Assembly (NCBI RefSeq): GCF_040222385.1 | Contig: NZ_JAVKDF010000037.1 | Span: forward strand, 95,510-159,509 | DNA: 64,000 bases | Direction: 5' to 3' | Source of the DNA: Imperialibacter sp040222385 | GTDB taxonomy: Bacteria; Bacteroidota; Bacteroidia; Cytophagales; Cyclobacteriaceae | Shown: piece by piece, positions 8,490-16,985 of the stretch | Position numbering within the stretch: position 1 is the first letter of the stretch | Layout: every line of letters begins with the position of its first letter | Translations under genes and position numbers: made by a program | Notes under the pieces: generated by a model | The model's database searches: none | Told to the model about the DNA's origin: nothing | Seen by the model: the letters and a program-made list of their open reading frames with translations, nothing else

Positions 8490-10475
8490 ATGAATTTTCT
8501 ATTTCCTCAATTCCTTTGGGCTCTTCTTGCACTTTCTATTCCGATCCTCATTCACCTGTTTAATTTTCGCAGGGCGAAAAAAATATATTTCTCCAATGTG
8601 AACATGCTCAAGCATGTGAAGCAGACGAGCAGCTCCAAACTGAAATTGAAGCATTGGCTGGTGTTGTTTTCGAGACTTGCGACCGTCTTTTTTCTGGTCA
8701 TGGCTTTTGCCCAGCCTTTCATGCCTTCCAACGACGGCAAGCAGCTGAGCGGTGATGTGGTGTTGTATCTCGATAACTCGCAGAGCATGAGCAACCTGAC
8801 CGGCACGGAAGCCCCCGGGTTAGATGTAAGCATCGGGATGATCGGTGAAGTGCTCAAGGCGTACCCAAGAGAAACACGTTTTCAGCTTATTACCAACGAC
8901 TTTGCGCCTTTTTCCAATCATGCCAAAAGCAAGGTGGATGTAGAAGAATTGCTTACCGAGCTGAGCTACTCATCTATTGTAAGATCGCCTGATGAGATCG
9001 TTGGCCGGATGGAGCTGGGCGCCACGGAAAAAGACGTTTACTGGATAAGCGACTTTGCCTACAGCCCTGAGCAGCCGGTATCGGATGGCGACTCCGTCAA
9101 TAATTTTAAATTGGTGCCCATCGCCTTTCCTGTTTCCGCCAATATTTTTATTGACACGGTTTACCTCGAAAGTCCGTTTCTTATCGAGGGTCAAACCAAT
9201 ACCCTTTTTGTTTCGCTACGCAATACGGGCGAAGAAATAAAAACTGATATGCCGGTGAAGTTTTTTGTCAACGACATTCAAGCGGGGGCACTCACCACCG
9301 ACCTGGTACCCAATGGGCAGACCACCCTTTCATTTGAGCTCAATATGGCACTCGAAGAGTTCAATCGGTGCCATCTCAGTATCGACGATTTCCCTATTCT
9401 TTTCGACAATGAGTTTTACCTGACGCTGAACCAGTCGCCCAGGGTGCGCATCATGGAGATTCGGGGCAGGACAGCCTCTTCTGCCATTGGCCGGGTGTTT
9501 GCCAACGAGCTTTTGTTCGATTTGCAGTCCTTCGACGCTGGCAATATTGACTACGGAAGCTTTGAAGATGCTGAGCTGCTGGTAATCAATGAGGTTGATC
9601 AATTGAATAGCGGGCTGGAAGCTTTTATCAAGAGCTCTCTCGACAACGGACGGACGGTTTTGATTATTCCATCATCCCAAAGTTTTGATGGTGGGTGGAC
9701 AAATATTTACAGTGCCCTCAGGCAAAGTGTGCAGACCAATCTGCAGGAAATTGCTCAACCCGACCTCAATAACCCATTCTTTAAGAATATTTTTGAGGCC
9801 TCTGCCGACAAAATGGAAATGCCGGCGGCTGCCATGCAAATGAGCTGGGGCAACAATGGCGATCATTTGCTGAAATACAGGTCAGGTGCCCCCTATTTGA
9901 CGAGAACGAATGCCTCTTCGGGGGTTTTGTACCTGCTGGCTGCTTCTCTGGCGCCCACCAGCAGCACGTTTTCCAACAACGCTTTGTTTGTGCCCATCAT
10001 GTACAAAATGGCTATCGGTGCCCGCAGCACAAAAGGCCGCCTTTACTATACACTCGATGAAATTCTGCTCACCGTTAACGGGTCGGAGGTAACTGATACC
10101 GATCTGTATAAGCTGAGTGGCAATGGACAGGAGATTGTGCCCGGCCAGCAGTCGGTGGGGGCAAATGTAAGGCTGGAGCTGCCCAGGTTTATGATGCAGG
10201 CAGGCTACTACGATGTGAAGTTCAGGGACGAGCTGGTGGATGCGCTGGCGTTCAATCTGGAGAAAGGAGAATCGCAACTCAAACCTTTGCCGGAGGAGTC
10301 GGTGCTGGAGTTGTTTAACACGGTGGAGAAAAAAGAGATTATCAATGTGCTATCTCCTGAAGATTTCGAAAAGAATTTGAACGAACGCTTCAATGGAAAG
10401 GAATTGTGGAAATATGCCTTAATTTTGGCGTTAGCATTTTTACTTATTGAGGTCTTATTACTTCGTTTCCTATGA
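8490..10475 (+). CDS. BatA-domain / von Willebrand A-like membrane protein
   Basis: 661 aa. The N-terminal BatA double-membrane module is clear: a first helix at about 6-24, the motif LIHLFNFRRAKKIYFSNV, and a second helix at about 55-78. A vWA-like domain follows with MIDAS motif DNSQS at 95-99. A long beta-rich region separates it from a final helix at about 640-661. Such proteins occur in Bacteroidota alongside or apart from the bat aerotolerance operon; the function is not established. It overlaps the next gene by ATGA, heading a six-gene cluster. Confidence 0.9.
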   Translation: MNFLFPQFLWALLALSIPILIHLFNFRRAKKIYFSNVNMLKHVKQTSSSKLKLKHWLVLFSRLATVFFLVMAFAQPFMPSNDGKQLSGDVVLYLDNSQSMSNLTGTEAPGLDVSIGMIGEVLKAYPRETRFQLITNDFAPFSNHAKSKVDVEELLTELSYSSIVRSPDEIVGRMELGATEKDVYWISDFAYSPEQPVSDGDSVNNFKLVPIAFPVSANIFIDTVYLESPFLIEGQTNTLFVSLRNTGEEIKTDMPVKFFVNDIQAGALTTDLVPNGQTTLSFELNMALEEFNRCHLSIDDFPILFDNEFYLTLNQSPRVRIMEIRGRTASSAIGRVFANELLFDLQSFDAGNIDYGSFEDAELLVINEVDQLNSGLEAFIKSSLDNGRTVLIIPSSQSFDGGWTNIYSALRQSVQTNLQEIAQPDLNNPFFKNIFEASADKMEMPAAAMQMSWGNNGDHLLKYRSGAPYLTRTNASSGVLYLLAASLAPTSSTFSNNALFVPIMYKMAIGARSTKGRLYYTLDEILLTVNGSEVTDTDLYKLSGNGQEIVPGQQSVGANVRLELPRFMMQAGYYDVKFRDELVDALAFNLEKGESQLKPLPEESVLELFNTVEKKEIINVLSPEDFEKNLNERFNGKELWKYALILALAFLLIEVLLLRFL

Positions 10476-11746
10476 GTAGCCTATACCTGAAAGGTGTAAA
10501 ACTGATCAACCCCTCCTCGGAATTCCATCTGAAAAAAGTCCACCTTTCCGTGAAAAATGGAAAAATTGACTACCTGGGTTTGAAGGAGACTACCAATAGC
10601 ACAAAAGCAATTGAAGGCAAAAACCTGATAGTAACGCCAGGCTGGTTCGACCTGCGAGCCAATTTTTGCGACCCGGGTATGGAGCACAAAGAGGATCTGA
10701 CATCAGGGTTGAAAGCTGCTGCGGCCGGAGGCTTTACAGACGTGTGCCTGCTGCCAGATACCCACCCCACCATACAAACGAAGAACGATATCGAATACCT
10801 GAAGTCGAAAGGGCGGGGCAAAGTAACAACGGTGCATCCAATGGCAGCTGTTACGCTTGGGCGCAAAGGGGAGGAGCTGAGTGAAATGATAGACCTGCAC
10901 CATGCTGGTGCCGCAGCTTTTACCGATGGACATGACCCAATCTGGAACACGGATATTCTGCTGAAAACACTGCAATATCTTCAGCCACTTCATGGTGTGT
11001 TGATGAACAGGGCAGAAGATAAGTGGCTGGCAAAATTTGGTGTGATGCATGAAGGTGTGCAAAGCACAAGACTGGGCATGAGGGGAGTGCCTGTAGCTGG
11101 TGAAACCATCATGGTGGAGCGTGACTTGAGAATATTGGAATACGCCGGCGGGAAGATCCATTTTTCACTGGTGTCTTCGGCTGAGGCTGTCGATATGATC
11201 AAAAAAGCCAAAAAGCGTGGACTCTCAGTTACGTGCGATGTGTCGGCGCACCATCTTTGTTTCAACGACACCTACCTGAGCACCTTCGATACCAATTATA
11301 AAGTATCACCTCCCTTCCGCACCGAAAAGGACAGGAAGGCACTGATCGCTGGCGTGAAGGACGGCACCATCGACGCTATTGTGTCGGCGCATGAGCCGCA
11401 GGATGAAGAAAGCAAAAAGCTGGAATTTGACCTGGCAGAATTTGGCATCACTGGGCTTCAAACCCTCTGGCCTGTGCTCAACCAACTGGACATTAAAGGC
11501 GAGCTGTCGCTGGAGCAGTCGCTGCCCGCTGTCTTCGCCGGGCCACGAAAGGTGCTTGGCCTGGAACCGGTTGCATTGGAGGTTGGCGCTGATGCCTGCC
11601 TGACAGTCGTCGATACATCCGCCAAATGGACGTTCGATAAGAAAACCAACCTCAGCAAATCGATCAACAATCCCTTTTTTGGCAAAGAGCTGACCGGTAT
11701 GGTGGCAGCGGTTTCCAATAATGGTCTTGTTCAAACCACCAACTAA
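10472..11746 (+). CDS. Dihydroorotase-like amidohydrolase, probably non-catalytic
   Basis: 424 aa with the class I dihydroorotase fold, including GLKAAAAGGFTDVCLLPDT around 79-97 and SAHHLCF near 258-264. Catalytic features are missing. The metal-binding HxH plus Arg of the DxHxHxRxPG motif reads D60-L-R62-A-N64-F-C66-D-P-G69. The usual catalytic Asp of VSDHAPH reads VSAHEPQ (Ala306). It therefore looks like a PyrC' pseudoenzyme. In Pseudomonas such inactive subunits assemble with aspartate transcarbamoylase, but no pyrB is visible here. The start overlaps the BatA-like gene. Confidence 0.88.
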   Translation: MSSLYLKGVKLINPSSEFHLKKVHLSVKNGKIDYLGLKETTNSTKAIEGKNLIVTPGWFDLRANFCDPGMEHKEDLTSGLKAAAAGGFTDVCLLPDTHPTIQTKNDIEYLKSKGRGKVTTVHPMAAVTLGRKGEELSEMIDLHHAGAAAFTDGHDPIWNTDILLKTLQYLQPLHGVLMNRAEDKWLAKFGVMHEGVQSTRLGMRGVPVAGETIMVERDLRILEYAGGKIHFSLVSSAEAVDMIKKAKKRGLSVTCDVSAHHLCFNDTYLSTFDTNYKVSPPFRTEKDRKALIAGVKDGTIDAIVSAHEPQDEESKKLEFDLAEFGITGLQTLWPVLNQLDIKGELSLEQSLPAVFAGPRKVLGLEPVALEVGADACLTVVDTSAKWTFDKKTNLSKSINNPFFGKELTGMVAAVSNNGLVQTTN

Positions 11747-11752
11747 GAAGGC

Positions 11753-12274
11753 ATGAAGAATCCTTTGATCAAAGTGCCCCTTAAGTATGGGACAATCGGC
11801 GCTTTTGTCATGATTGTTCTTTTCATGGTGATCTACCTGTTGGGCGATAATCCCCTGTTTGCCGAAAATGTGATTGACAAAGTGTTGCTGGCGTTGTTTT
11901 TATTTTCGGCCATTAGGGAGTTTCGTGATGTTCACAATGGAAAAATCATGTTTTTCTGGGAAGGGATGACCGTCGGATTCTTTTGCTATATTGTGATTGC
12001 AAGTATCGTGGGGCTTTTTACCTGGATGTTTTTGGAGTACTACGATTGTAATCTTTTAGCAGACTTTGTCACTAATGCTTTAAAGAGTGCTGATAGTGAA
12101 AAGGCTGAGACTATTAAAGATGTTGGGCAGGAGAGCTATGATGAAATGATTCGGAGTATAAGTGCTACCACCACTATCAAAATCTCCTTCGAAGCTTTTC
12201 TGCAAAAAACGGTCTTTGGTCTGCTTTTTACCATTATCCTCTCTATGATTCTCAGAACAAAACCTAAAAACTAA
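11753..12274 (+). CDS. DUF4199 membrane protein
   Basis: 173 aa with hydrophobic helices near residues 14-33, 40-56, 70-96 and 152-168, with a polar stretch (about 105-140) between the third and fourth. Helix spacing and the phrase IREFRD after helix 2 fit DUF4199, a Bacteroidota-specific family of unknown function. It lies 6 bp after the dihydroorotase-like gene and 5 bp before a second DUF4199 gene, so the two are likely a co-expressed paralog pair. Confidence 0.85.
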   Translation: MKNPLIKVPLKYGTIGAFVMIVLFMVIYLLGDNPLFAENVIDKVLLALFLFSAIREFRDVHNGKIMFFWEGMTVGFFCYIVIASIVGLFTWMFLEYYDCNLLADFVTNALKSADSEKAETIKDVGQESYDEMIRSISATTTIKISFEAFLQKTVFGLLFTIILSMILRTKPKN

Positions 12275-12279
12275 AAACC

Positions 12280-12801
12280 ATGGAACAACAAGTAACAACC
12301 AGAGGTGTCGGCATGCAGTACGGTGTCATCGTTGGCATTATCATGATCATTTACGGCACTCTTTTGCAGGTGAGCGGCTTAGCACTTGAATACCAAAGCC
12401 TTTCTTATATTAACTACATTTTTCTAGGTGTCGTTATTTACCTGGCACACAAGAAATTCAAGGAGGACGGCGACGGCTTTATGTCGTACGGTCAGGGGCT
12501 AGGAATCGGCTTTTGGATATCGTTGATTGGAGGTGTGATATCTATGGTGTTCAGCTATATATACATGTCCTTCATCGACTCCACCATCATGGAGCAAGCA
12601 ATGGACAAAGCCAGGTACGATATGGAGGAGAAAGGAATGTCCGATGCGCAAATTGACCAGGCAATGTCAATCACTGAAAAATTTATGACGCCTGAGATGA
12701 TATTTGTAATGGGCATTATTGGCACTCTGATTTTCGGCTTTATATTGAGCCTGATTGTGTCTGCCATAACAAAGAAGACCGATCCGCAACTTGAAGTTTA
12801 A
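12280..12801 (+). CDS. DUF4199 membrane protein (second copy)
   Basis: 173 aa, the same length and helix pattern as its upstream neighbour (helices near 12-33, 40-55, 70-95 and 145-165). It is a much better match to the family consensus: AHKKFKEDGDGFMSYGQG is the typical central motif. A polar, acidic loop (about 104-140) is probably extracytoplasmic. The stop overlaps the next start as TAATG, indicating coupling to the glycosyltransferases. Molecular role unknown; co-occurrence suggests envelope glycan work. Confidence 0.9.
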   Translation: MEQQVTTRGVGMQYGVIVGIIMIIYGTLLQVSGLALEYQSLSYINYIFLGVVIYLAHKKFKEDGDGFMSYGQGLGIGFWISLIGGVISMVFSYIYMSFIDSTIMEQAMDKARYDMEEKGMSDAQIDQAMSITEKFMTPEMIFVMGIIGTLIFGFILSLIVSAITKKTDPQLEV

Positions 12802-13769
12802 TGACAGAAGATAAGCCTGATATTTCTGTAGTGATTCCTCTGAAAAATGAAGAGGAATCATTGCACGAATTGTGTGAATGGATACAAAAAGTGATGCAAG
12901 AAAACCAGTTTACCTACGAGGTGATACTGGTGGATGATGGGAGCACCGATGCCAGCTGGGTAACTATCCAGGAGCTTGGCATGGGCAATAGTTGTGTCAA
13001 AGGCTTACGGTTCAATAGAAATTACGGGAAGTCCGCTGCTTTGCACGAAGGCTTTGCGGTAGCAGAGGGCAAGGTGGTTATCACCATGGACGCCGATCTT
13101 CAGGACAGCCCAGATGAAATTCCAGAGCTCTATCGCATGATTACCGAAGATGGCTACGACCTGGTGTCGGGGTGGAAAAAGAAGCGGCACGACCCGATTG
13201 GCAAGACCATCCCATCCAAATTTTTTAATGGAGTTACCCGCATCATGTCGGGCATTCCGCTACACGACTTTAACTGCGGCTTGAAAGCCTACAGGTCTGT
13301 GGTGATAAAAAACATCAAGGTGTACGGCGAAATGCACCGATACATCCCACTTATCGCCAAGTGGAACGGGTTTTCTCGCATTGGCGAAAAAGAGGTGCTG
13401 CATCACGCCAGAAAATACGGTAGCACAAAGTTTGGACTGGAACGCTTCATTTTCGGTTTTCTTGATCTGCTCTCTATCTCCTTTGTTACCAGATTCAAGC
13501 GCCGTCCGATGCATTTTTTCGGCACGCTGGGCACACTCACTTTTGTGTTTGGAGCCGGCGTTACCGGTTTTATGGCGCTGGAAAAGTGGAACAACCTCAG
13601 GCTTAAGCTTCCGGTAAGAGAAATTGTCGATCAGCCATTGTTTTACATTGCTCTGCTGGCCGTAGTTGTAGGCGTTCAGCTGTTCCTGGCTGGCTTCTTA
13701 GCCGAAATGATGACAATCACGAGTAATAAGAATGAAGATTATCTGGTCATTGAGAGGTCAGGTTTATAG
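12801..13769 (+). CDS. Family 2 glycosyltransferase with two C-terminal membrane helices
   Basis: 322 aa. The GT-A domain shows VVIPLKNEEESL at the start, VDDGSTD near 45-51 (nucleotide-sugar binding), and TMDADLQDSPDEIPEL around 92-107 containing the DxD. The C-terminal third has two helices (about 235-257 and 272-298). This is the layout of dolichyl/undecaprenyl-phosphate sugar transferases such as GtrB and DPM1-type enzymes. Likely product: a polyprenyl-phosphate sugar for envelope glycans. Translationally coupled to the upstream DUF4199 gene. Confidence 0.92.
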   Translation: MTEDKPDISVVIPLKNEEESLHELCEWIQKVMQENQFTYEVILVDDGSTDASWVTIQELGMGNSCVKGLRFNRNYGKSAALHEGFAVAEGKVVITMDADLQDSPDEIPELYRMITEDGYDLVSGWKKKRHDPIGKTIPSKFFNGVTRIMSGIPLHDFNCGLKAYRSVVIKNIKVYGEMHRYIPLIAKWNGFSRIGEKEVLHHARKYGSTKFGLERFIFGFLDLLSISFVTRFKRRPMHFFGTLGTLTFVFGAGVTGFMALEKWNNLRLKLPVREIVDQPLFYIALLAVVVGVQLFLAGFLAEMMTITSNKNEDYLVIERSGL

Positions 13770-13778
13770 CTTTGGCCC

Positions 13779-14771
13779 ATGGCTAAGCCCAAATACTCAT
13801 TTATAGTCCCGGTTTACAATCGGCCGGACGAACTCAGCGAGCTTCTCTCCAGCTTATGCGACCAACAAGCAGAACTCTTTGAGGTGATTGTTGTGGAGGA
13901 CGGATCGGTACAAAAGGCCGACAAAATGGTGGACACCTTCACTGGAAAATTAGACCTGACCTACCTTTTTCAACCCAATGCCGGACCAGGAGCTGCCCGA
14001 AATAATGGGGCTTCGCAGGCCAAAGGTGAATGGCTTATTTTCCTGGATTCGGATGTGATAGTGCCGCCAGGTTATGTAGCTGCACTGGAGGCAATGCCAA
14101 AGCTACCGTCGCTGTTTGGAGGACCCGACAAGGCCGCCCCCAATTTTACTGCCACTCAGAAAGCCATCAACTACTCCATGACCTCGTTTCTAACCACGGG
14201 TGGTATTCGTGGGAAAAAGAAATCGATGGAAGCTTACAAGCCCAGAAGCTTTAATATGGGCGTTGAGGCAACGCTTTTTCGAAAAATTGAGGGCTTCAGA
14301 GCCATGCGGTTTGGTGAGGATATTGACCTGAGCTTGAGAGCTGAAAAAGGAGGGACAAAGGGCGTGTTGATCGAAGACGCCTGGGTGTATCACAAGCGAA
14401 GAAGCAATTTCCGACAGTTTTACAAACAGGTGTTCAACTCAGGCGTGGCACGCATTCACCTTCATTTGTTGCACCCTGGTTCTACAAAAGCCGTACATAC
14501 TTTTCCAGCCTTGTTTGCTGTCGCAGTCATTTTTCTGGCTGTATGGGCACTGCTCTTCAATGCCAACCGACTCCTTCCTCTTTTGATCTATTCCGCCTTC
14601 ATTCTTATTGACTCAACAATCAAAAATGGTCTGCCAGCCGGGATCTTGTCAGTACCGGCCGCATTCGTGCAGCTGGTCGGCTATGGACTGGGTTTTCTAA
14701 AAGCGGGATTTGAGGTGTATGTGCTAAGGAGGAAACCTAAGTTTGGGTTCGCTGACACCTTTTACAAGTAG
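13779..14771 (+). CDS. Family 2 glycosyltransferase, membrane-associated
   Basis: 330 aa. The N-terminal GT-A domain has FIVPVYNRPDELSELL, VVEDGS and WLIFLDSDVIVPPGY (DxD), plus FGEDIDLSLRAEKGG, the ED motif of the acceptor site. The C-terminal part has two or three hydrophobic helices (about 243-285). It starts 9 bp after the previous glycosyltransferase and ends one base before the convergent methyltransferase. Probably adds a sugar to a lipid-linked or envelope glycan; donor and acceptor unknown. Confidence 0.92.
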   Translation: MAKPKYSFIVPVYNRPDELSELLSSLCDQQAELFEVIVVEDGSVQKADKMVDTFTGKLDLTYLFQPNAGPGAARNNGASQAKGEWLIFLDSDVIVPPGYVAALEAMPKLPSLFGGPDKAAPNFTATQKAINYSMTSFLTTGGIRGKKKSMEAYKPRSFNMGVEATLFRKIEGFRAMRFGEDIDLSLRAEKGGTKGVLIEDAWVYHKRRSNFRQFYKQVFNSGVARIHLHLLHPGSTKAVHTFPALFAVAVIFLAVWALLFNANRLLPLLIYSAFILIDSTIKNGLPAGILSVPAAFVQLVGYGLGFLKAGFEVYVLRRKPKFGFADTFYK

Positions 14772-14772
14772 C

Positions 14773-15573
14773 TTATGCCTTTTTGCAAAAGAAAATTGTC
14801 TCGTCTTTCGGTAGCGCATACCTGGTAACTACTTCTTCCGGTAGTTCGGTCACGTAGTCGTTGGCGTCAACAGTAAATCCAGCGCTTGCCAGCCTTTCCG
14901 CATAGTCCTTGCCATACTTCCGTACGTGATCGTCCTGCCCAAACCTGCGGTAGCGCTCCTTTGGGTCGGTGATGGTAATGTCTTCAACCGTTTTCTCTTC
15001 CAGCGGATAAAAGAACGGCACCTGAATAATCGCCCACCCACCAGGCTTCAATACCCGGTAGAGTTCGCTCATTGCTTTCAGGTCGCTGTCTACATGCTCC
15101 ATCACGTGGTTGCAAAAGGCCACATCGAAGGTGTTGGCGTCAAATGGCACCTGATGGATGTCCATCTTCACTTTCGCCAAAGGCGATTCTATGTCGGCCG
15201 TGGTGTAGTCGTCTTTATGAAGTTTTTCAAATGCCTCAATAAAGCAGATTTCCGGGGCCACGTGAAGCACTTTCAACTTATCGGTGAAAAAGTTAGTCTT
15301 GTTCTTGAGAAACAGGTACATCAGCCTGTGCCGCTCCAGGGCCAGGCAGTTGGGGCAGAGTGCATTTTCACGGGACTGCCTGCCGTAGGGCAAGAACTTT
15401 CGGAAGTGGGCGTTACATACCGGGCATTCCACTTTGTTGCCAATGTAGAAGATGGAGACCACCTTGAGCAGCCAATGGCTGAAAAGCTGCAGGTATTTTC
15501 TGGGTACTGTCCGTAGCAAAAAACTAATGATGTGCTTCAAAACTATAGCGATCTGGTTCCGAAATGCCTGCAA
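14773..15573 (-). CDS. Class I methyltransferase with N-terminal zinc ribbon
   Basis: 266 aa. Two CxxC pairs (C50/C53 and C73/C76) form a probable zinc ribbon with the RHRLMYLFL segment after it. A Methyltransf_11-type SAM domain follows: KVLHVAPE (motif I, unusual, without the GxGxG), FCNHVMEHVDSD and YRVLKPGGWAIIQVPF. The first 45 residues are hydrophobic and basic, perhaps membrane-associating. Proteins of this build often sit beside glycosyltransferases and may modify sugars. It converges on the glycosyltransferase operon with only one base between stop codons. Confidence 0.88.
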   Translation of the reverse strand: MQAFRNQIAIVLKHIISFLLRTVPRKYLQLFSHWLLKVVSIFYIGNKVECPVCNAHFRKFLPYGRQSRENALCPNCLALERHRLMYLFLKNKTNFFTDKLKVLHVAPEICFIEAFEKLHKDDYTTADIESPLAKVKMDIHQVPFDANTFDVAFCNHVMEHVDSDLKAMSELYRVLKPGGWAIIQVPFFYPLEEKTVEDITITDPKERYRRFGQDDHVRKYGKDYAERLASAGFTVDANDYVTELPEEVVTRYALPKDETIFFCKKA

Positions 15574-15657
15574 ATATAGTAGATTCGAAACCCAAACCAG
15601 CTTGGAATCGAAATAAGGAAATATTGATTGAGGAGAATTACCAGTATATTCGAAACC

Positions 15658-16137
15658 ATGCGTCTTAGGCTCCCTATTCTTTTAATAATACTGACTACAG
15701 CTTTCTTTCTGGGAAGCTTACGCATGGCAACTGCGCAGTCGAAAGAAAAGCCTATAGACAAGGATTCCCCTTCATGGGTGCTGAAGCAAAAAAAGAAAAA
15801 CGACGCAAAAAAGGATTTCCCAAAACAAGAATACCCTCGCTATATTATCATAACAGAGACAAAAGGAGTGCTGTATGGGAACCCCTGCGCCCTGCAGGAA
15901 ACGCACAAGATGGGCTTTGAGTATGTACTGCTAAAGGAAGGCCAGCCAGGCTACGAAACTATGTGGAAGAAGATGACCAACAACTTCTTTGTGAAAACGG
16001 GACTGGTATTTCGACGGTCACCCTTTTGGAAACTCATACTAAAGAACAGGATCGAAGACTGCCGTGTTAATACCGGCGACTTTATTGGAGATAGTTCAGC
16101 TCCGGAGGCACTTAATATCGAAGCAGTCTCACTTTGA
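15658..16137 (+). CDS. Secreted protein of unknown function
   Basis: About 159 aa from the chosen ATG (MRLRLPILLIILTTAFF); an ATG ten codons earlier would precede the signal with extra polar residues. A Sec signal peptide ends near MATAQ. The mature part begins with a lysine-rich linker, then contains YIIITETKGVLYGNPCALQ and two cysteines far apart (one in NPC, one in EDCRV). No family recognised. It is divergent from the zinc-ribbon methyltransferase. Confidence 0.75.
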   Translation: MRLRLPILLIILTTAFFLGSLRMATAQSKEKPIDKDSPSWVLKQKKKNDAKKDFPKQEYPRYIIITETKGVLYGNPCALQETHKMGFEYVLLKEGQPGYETMWKKMTNNFFVKTGLVFRRSPFWKLILKNRIEDCRVNTGDFIGDSSAPEALNIEAVSL

Positions 16138-16278
16138 TCTGGTTCGCTTCACAGCCAAAATTGACCATGTGCCATTCATTCGGTACATTTAGGTATATTC
16201 ACTAGGTAAAAAAATAAAATCATTTCTACTTAGGGTTTTGAAGTTGAACAACGCCTTTTGGGCACAAAACACATCAAT

Positions 16279-16971
16279 ATGAATAAAGTAATGAAAAGCT
16301 TAAGCGTCGTGGCTATGGTGATGCTTTCTTTTTCCTTTGCTGCCAATGCGCAAAAAGGAAAGTGGGTTTCTTTGTTTGATGGAAAAACCATCGATCAGTG
16401 GCACATTTACAACAAATCAGGAGTTGATCCGAAATGGCAGGTGGAAGATGGCGCCATTGTGCTGACTGCCGGTGGCGCTGGCGACCTGGTTACTAACAAG
16501 GACTACGGCGATTTTGAATTAGAGCTTGAGTGGAAGATTTCTGAAGGAGGAAACAGCGGTATCATGTTCCACTGCATAGAAGACGCCAAGTACAACGCTC
16601 CTTACTACACAGGCCCTGAAATGCAGGTGCTTGACAACGAACGCCATCCAGATGCAAAGCAGGGTAAAAACGGTAACCGCCTTGCGACGTCTCTGTACGA
16701 CATGATCCCCCCCAGCGACCCCTCAGCTTACAAGCCAGCGATGGAATGGAACAAAGTAAAACTGGTGATCAAAGACGGAAAAGCCACTCACTACATGAAT
16801 GGAAAGAAAGTGGTTGAATACCCTACCAGCGGCCCCGTTTGGGATAAAATGGTCAGCGAAAGCAAGTTCGCCAAGTGGGAAGCTTTCGGAAAATCATCAA
16901 CGGGCAAAATTGCCTTGCAGGACCACGGCAACAAAGTGTGGTTCCGCAATATCAGAATCAGGGAATTGTAA
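16279..16971 (+). CDS. Secreted DUF1080 (3-keto-disaccharide hydrolase-like) protein
   Basis: 230 aa from ATG 16279; an upstream in-frame TTG gives seven extra residues that do not improve the signal. The Sec signal ends at ANAQ. The DUF1080 concanavalin-like fold is recognised by WVSLFDGKTIDQWHIYN, FELELEWKISEGGNSGIMFH and the closing VWFRNIRIREL. Family members include 3-keto-glycoside hydrolases and related glycan-binding proteins. It is a stand-alone gene with no neighbour that names its substrate, and it converges with purB. Confidence 0.9.
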   Translation: MNKVMKSLSVVAMVMLSFSFAANAQKGKWVSLFDGKTIDQWHIYNKSGVDPKWQVEDGAIVLTAGGAGDLVTNKDYGDFELELEWKISEGGNSGIMFHCIEDAKYNAPYYTGPEMQVLDNERHPDAKQGKNGNRLATSLYDMIPPSDPSAYKPAMEWNKVKLVIKDGKATHYMNGKKVVEYPTSGPVWDKMVSESKFAKWEAFGKSSTGKIALQDHGNKVWFRNIRIREL

Positions 16972-16985
16972 AAGCCAATAGCTTC

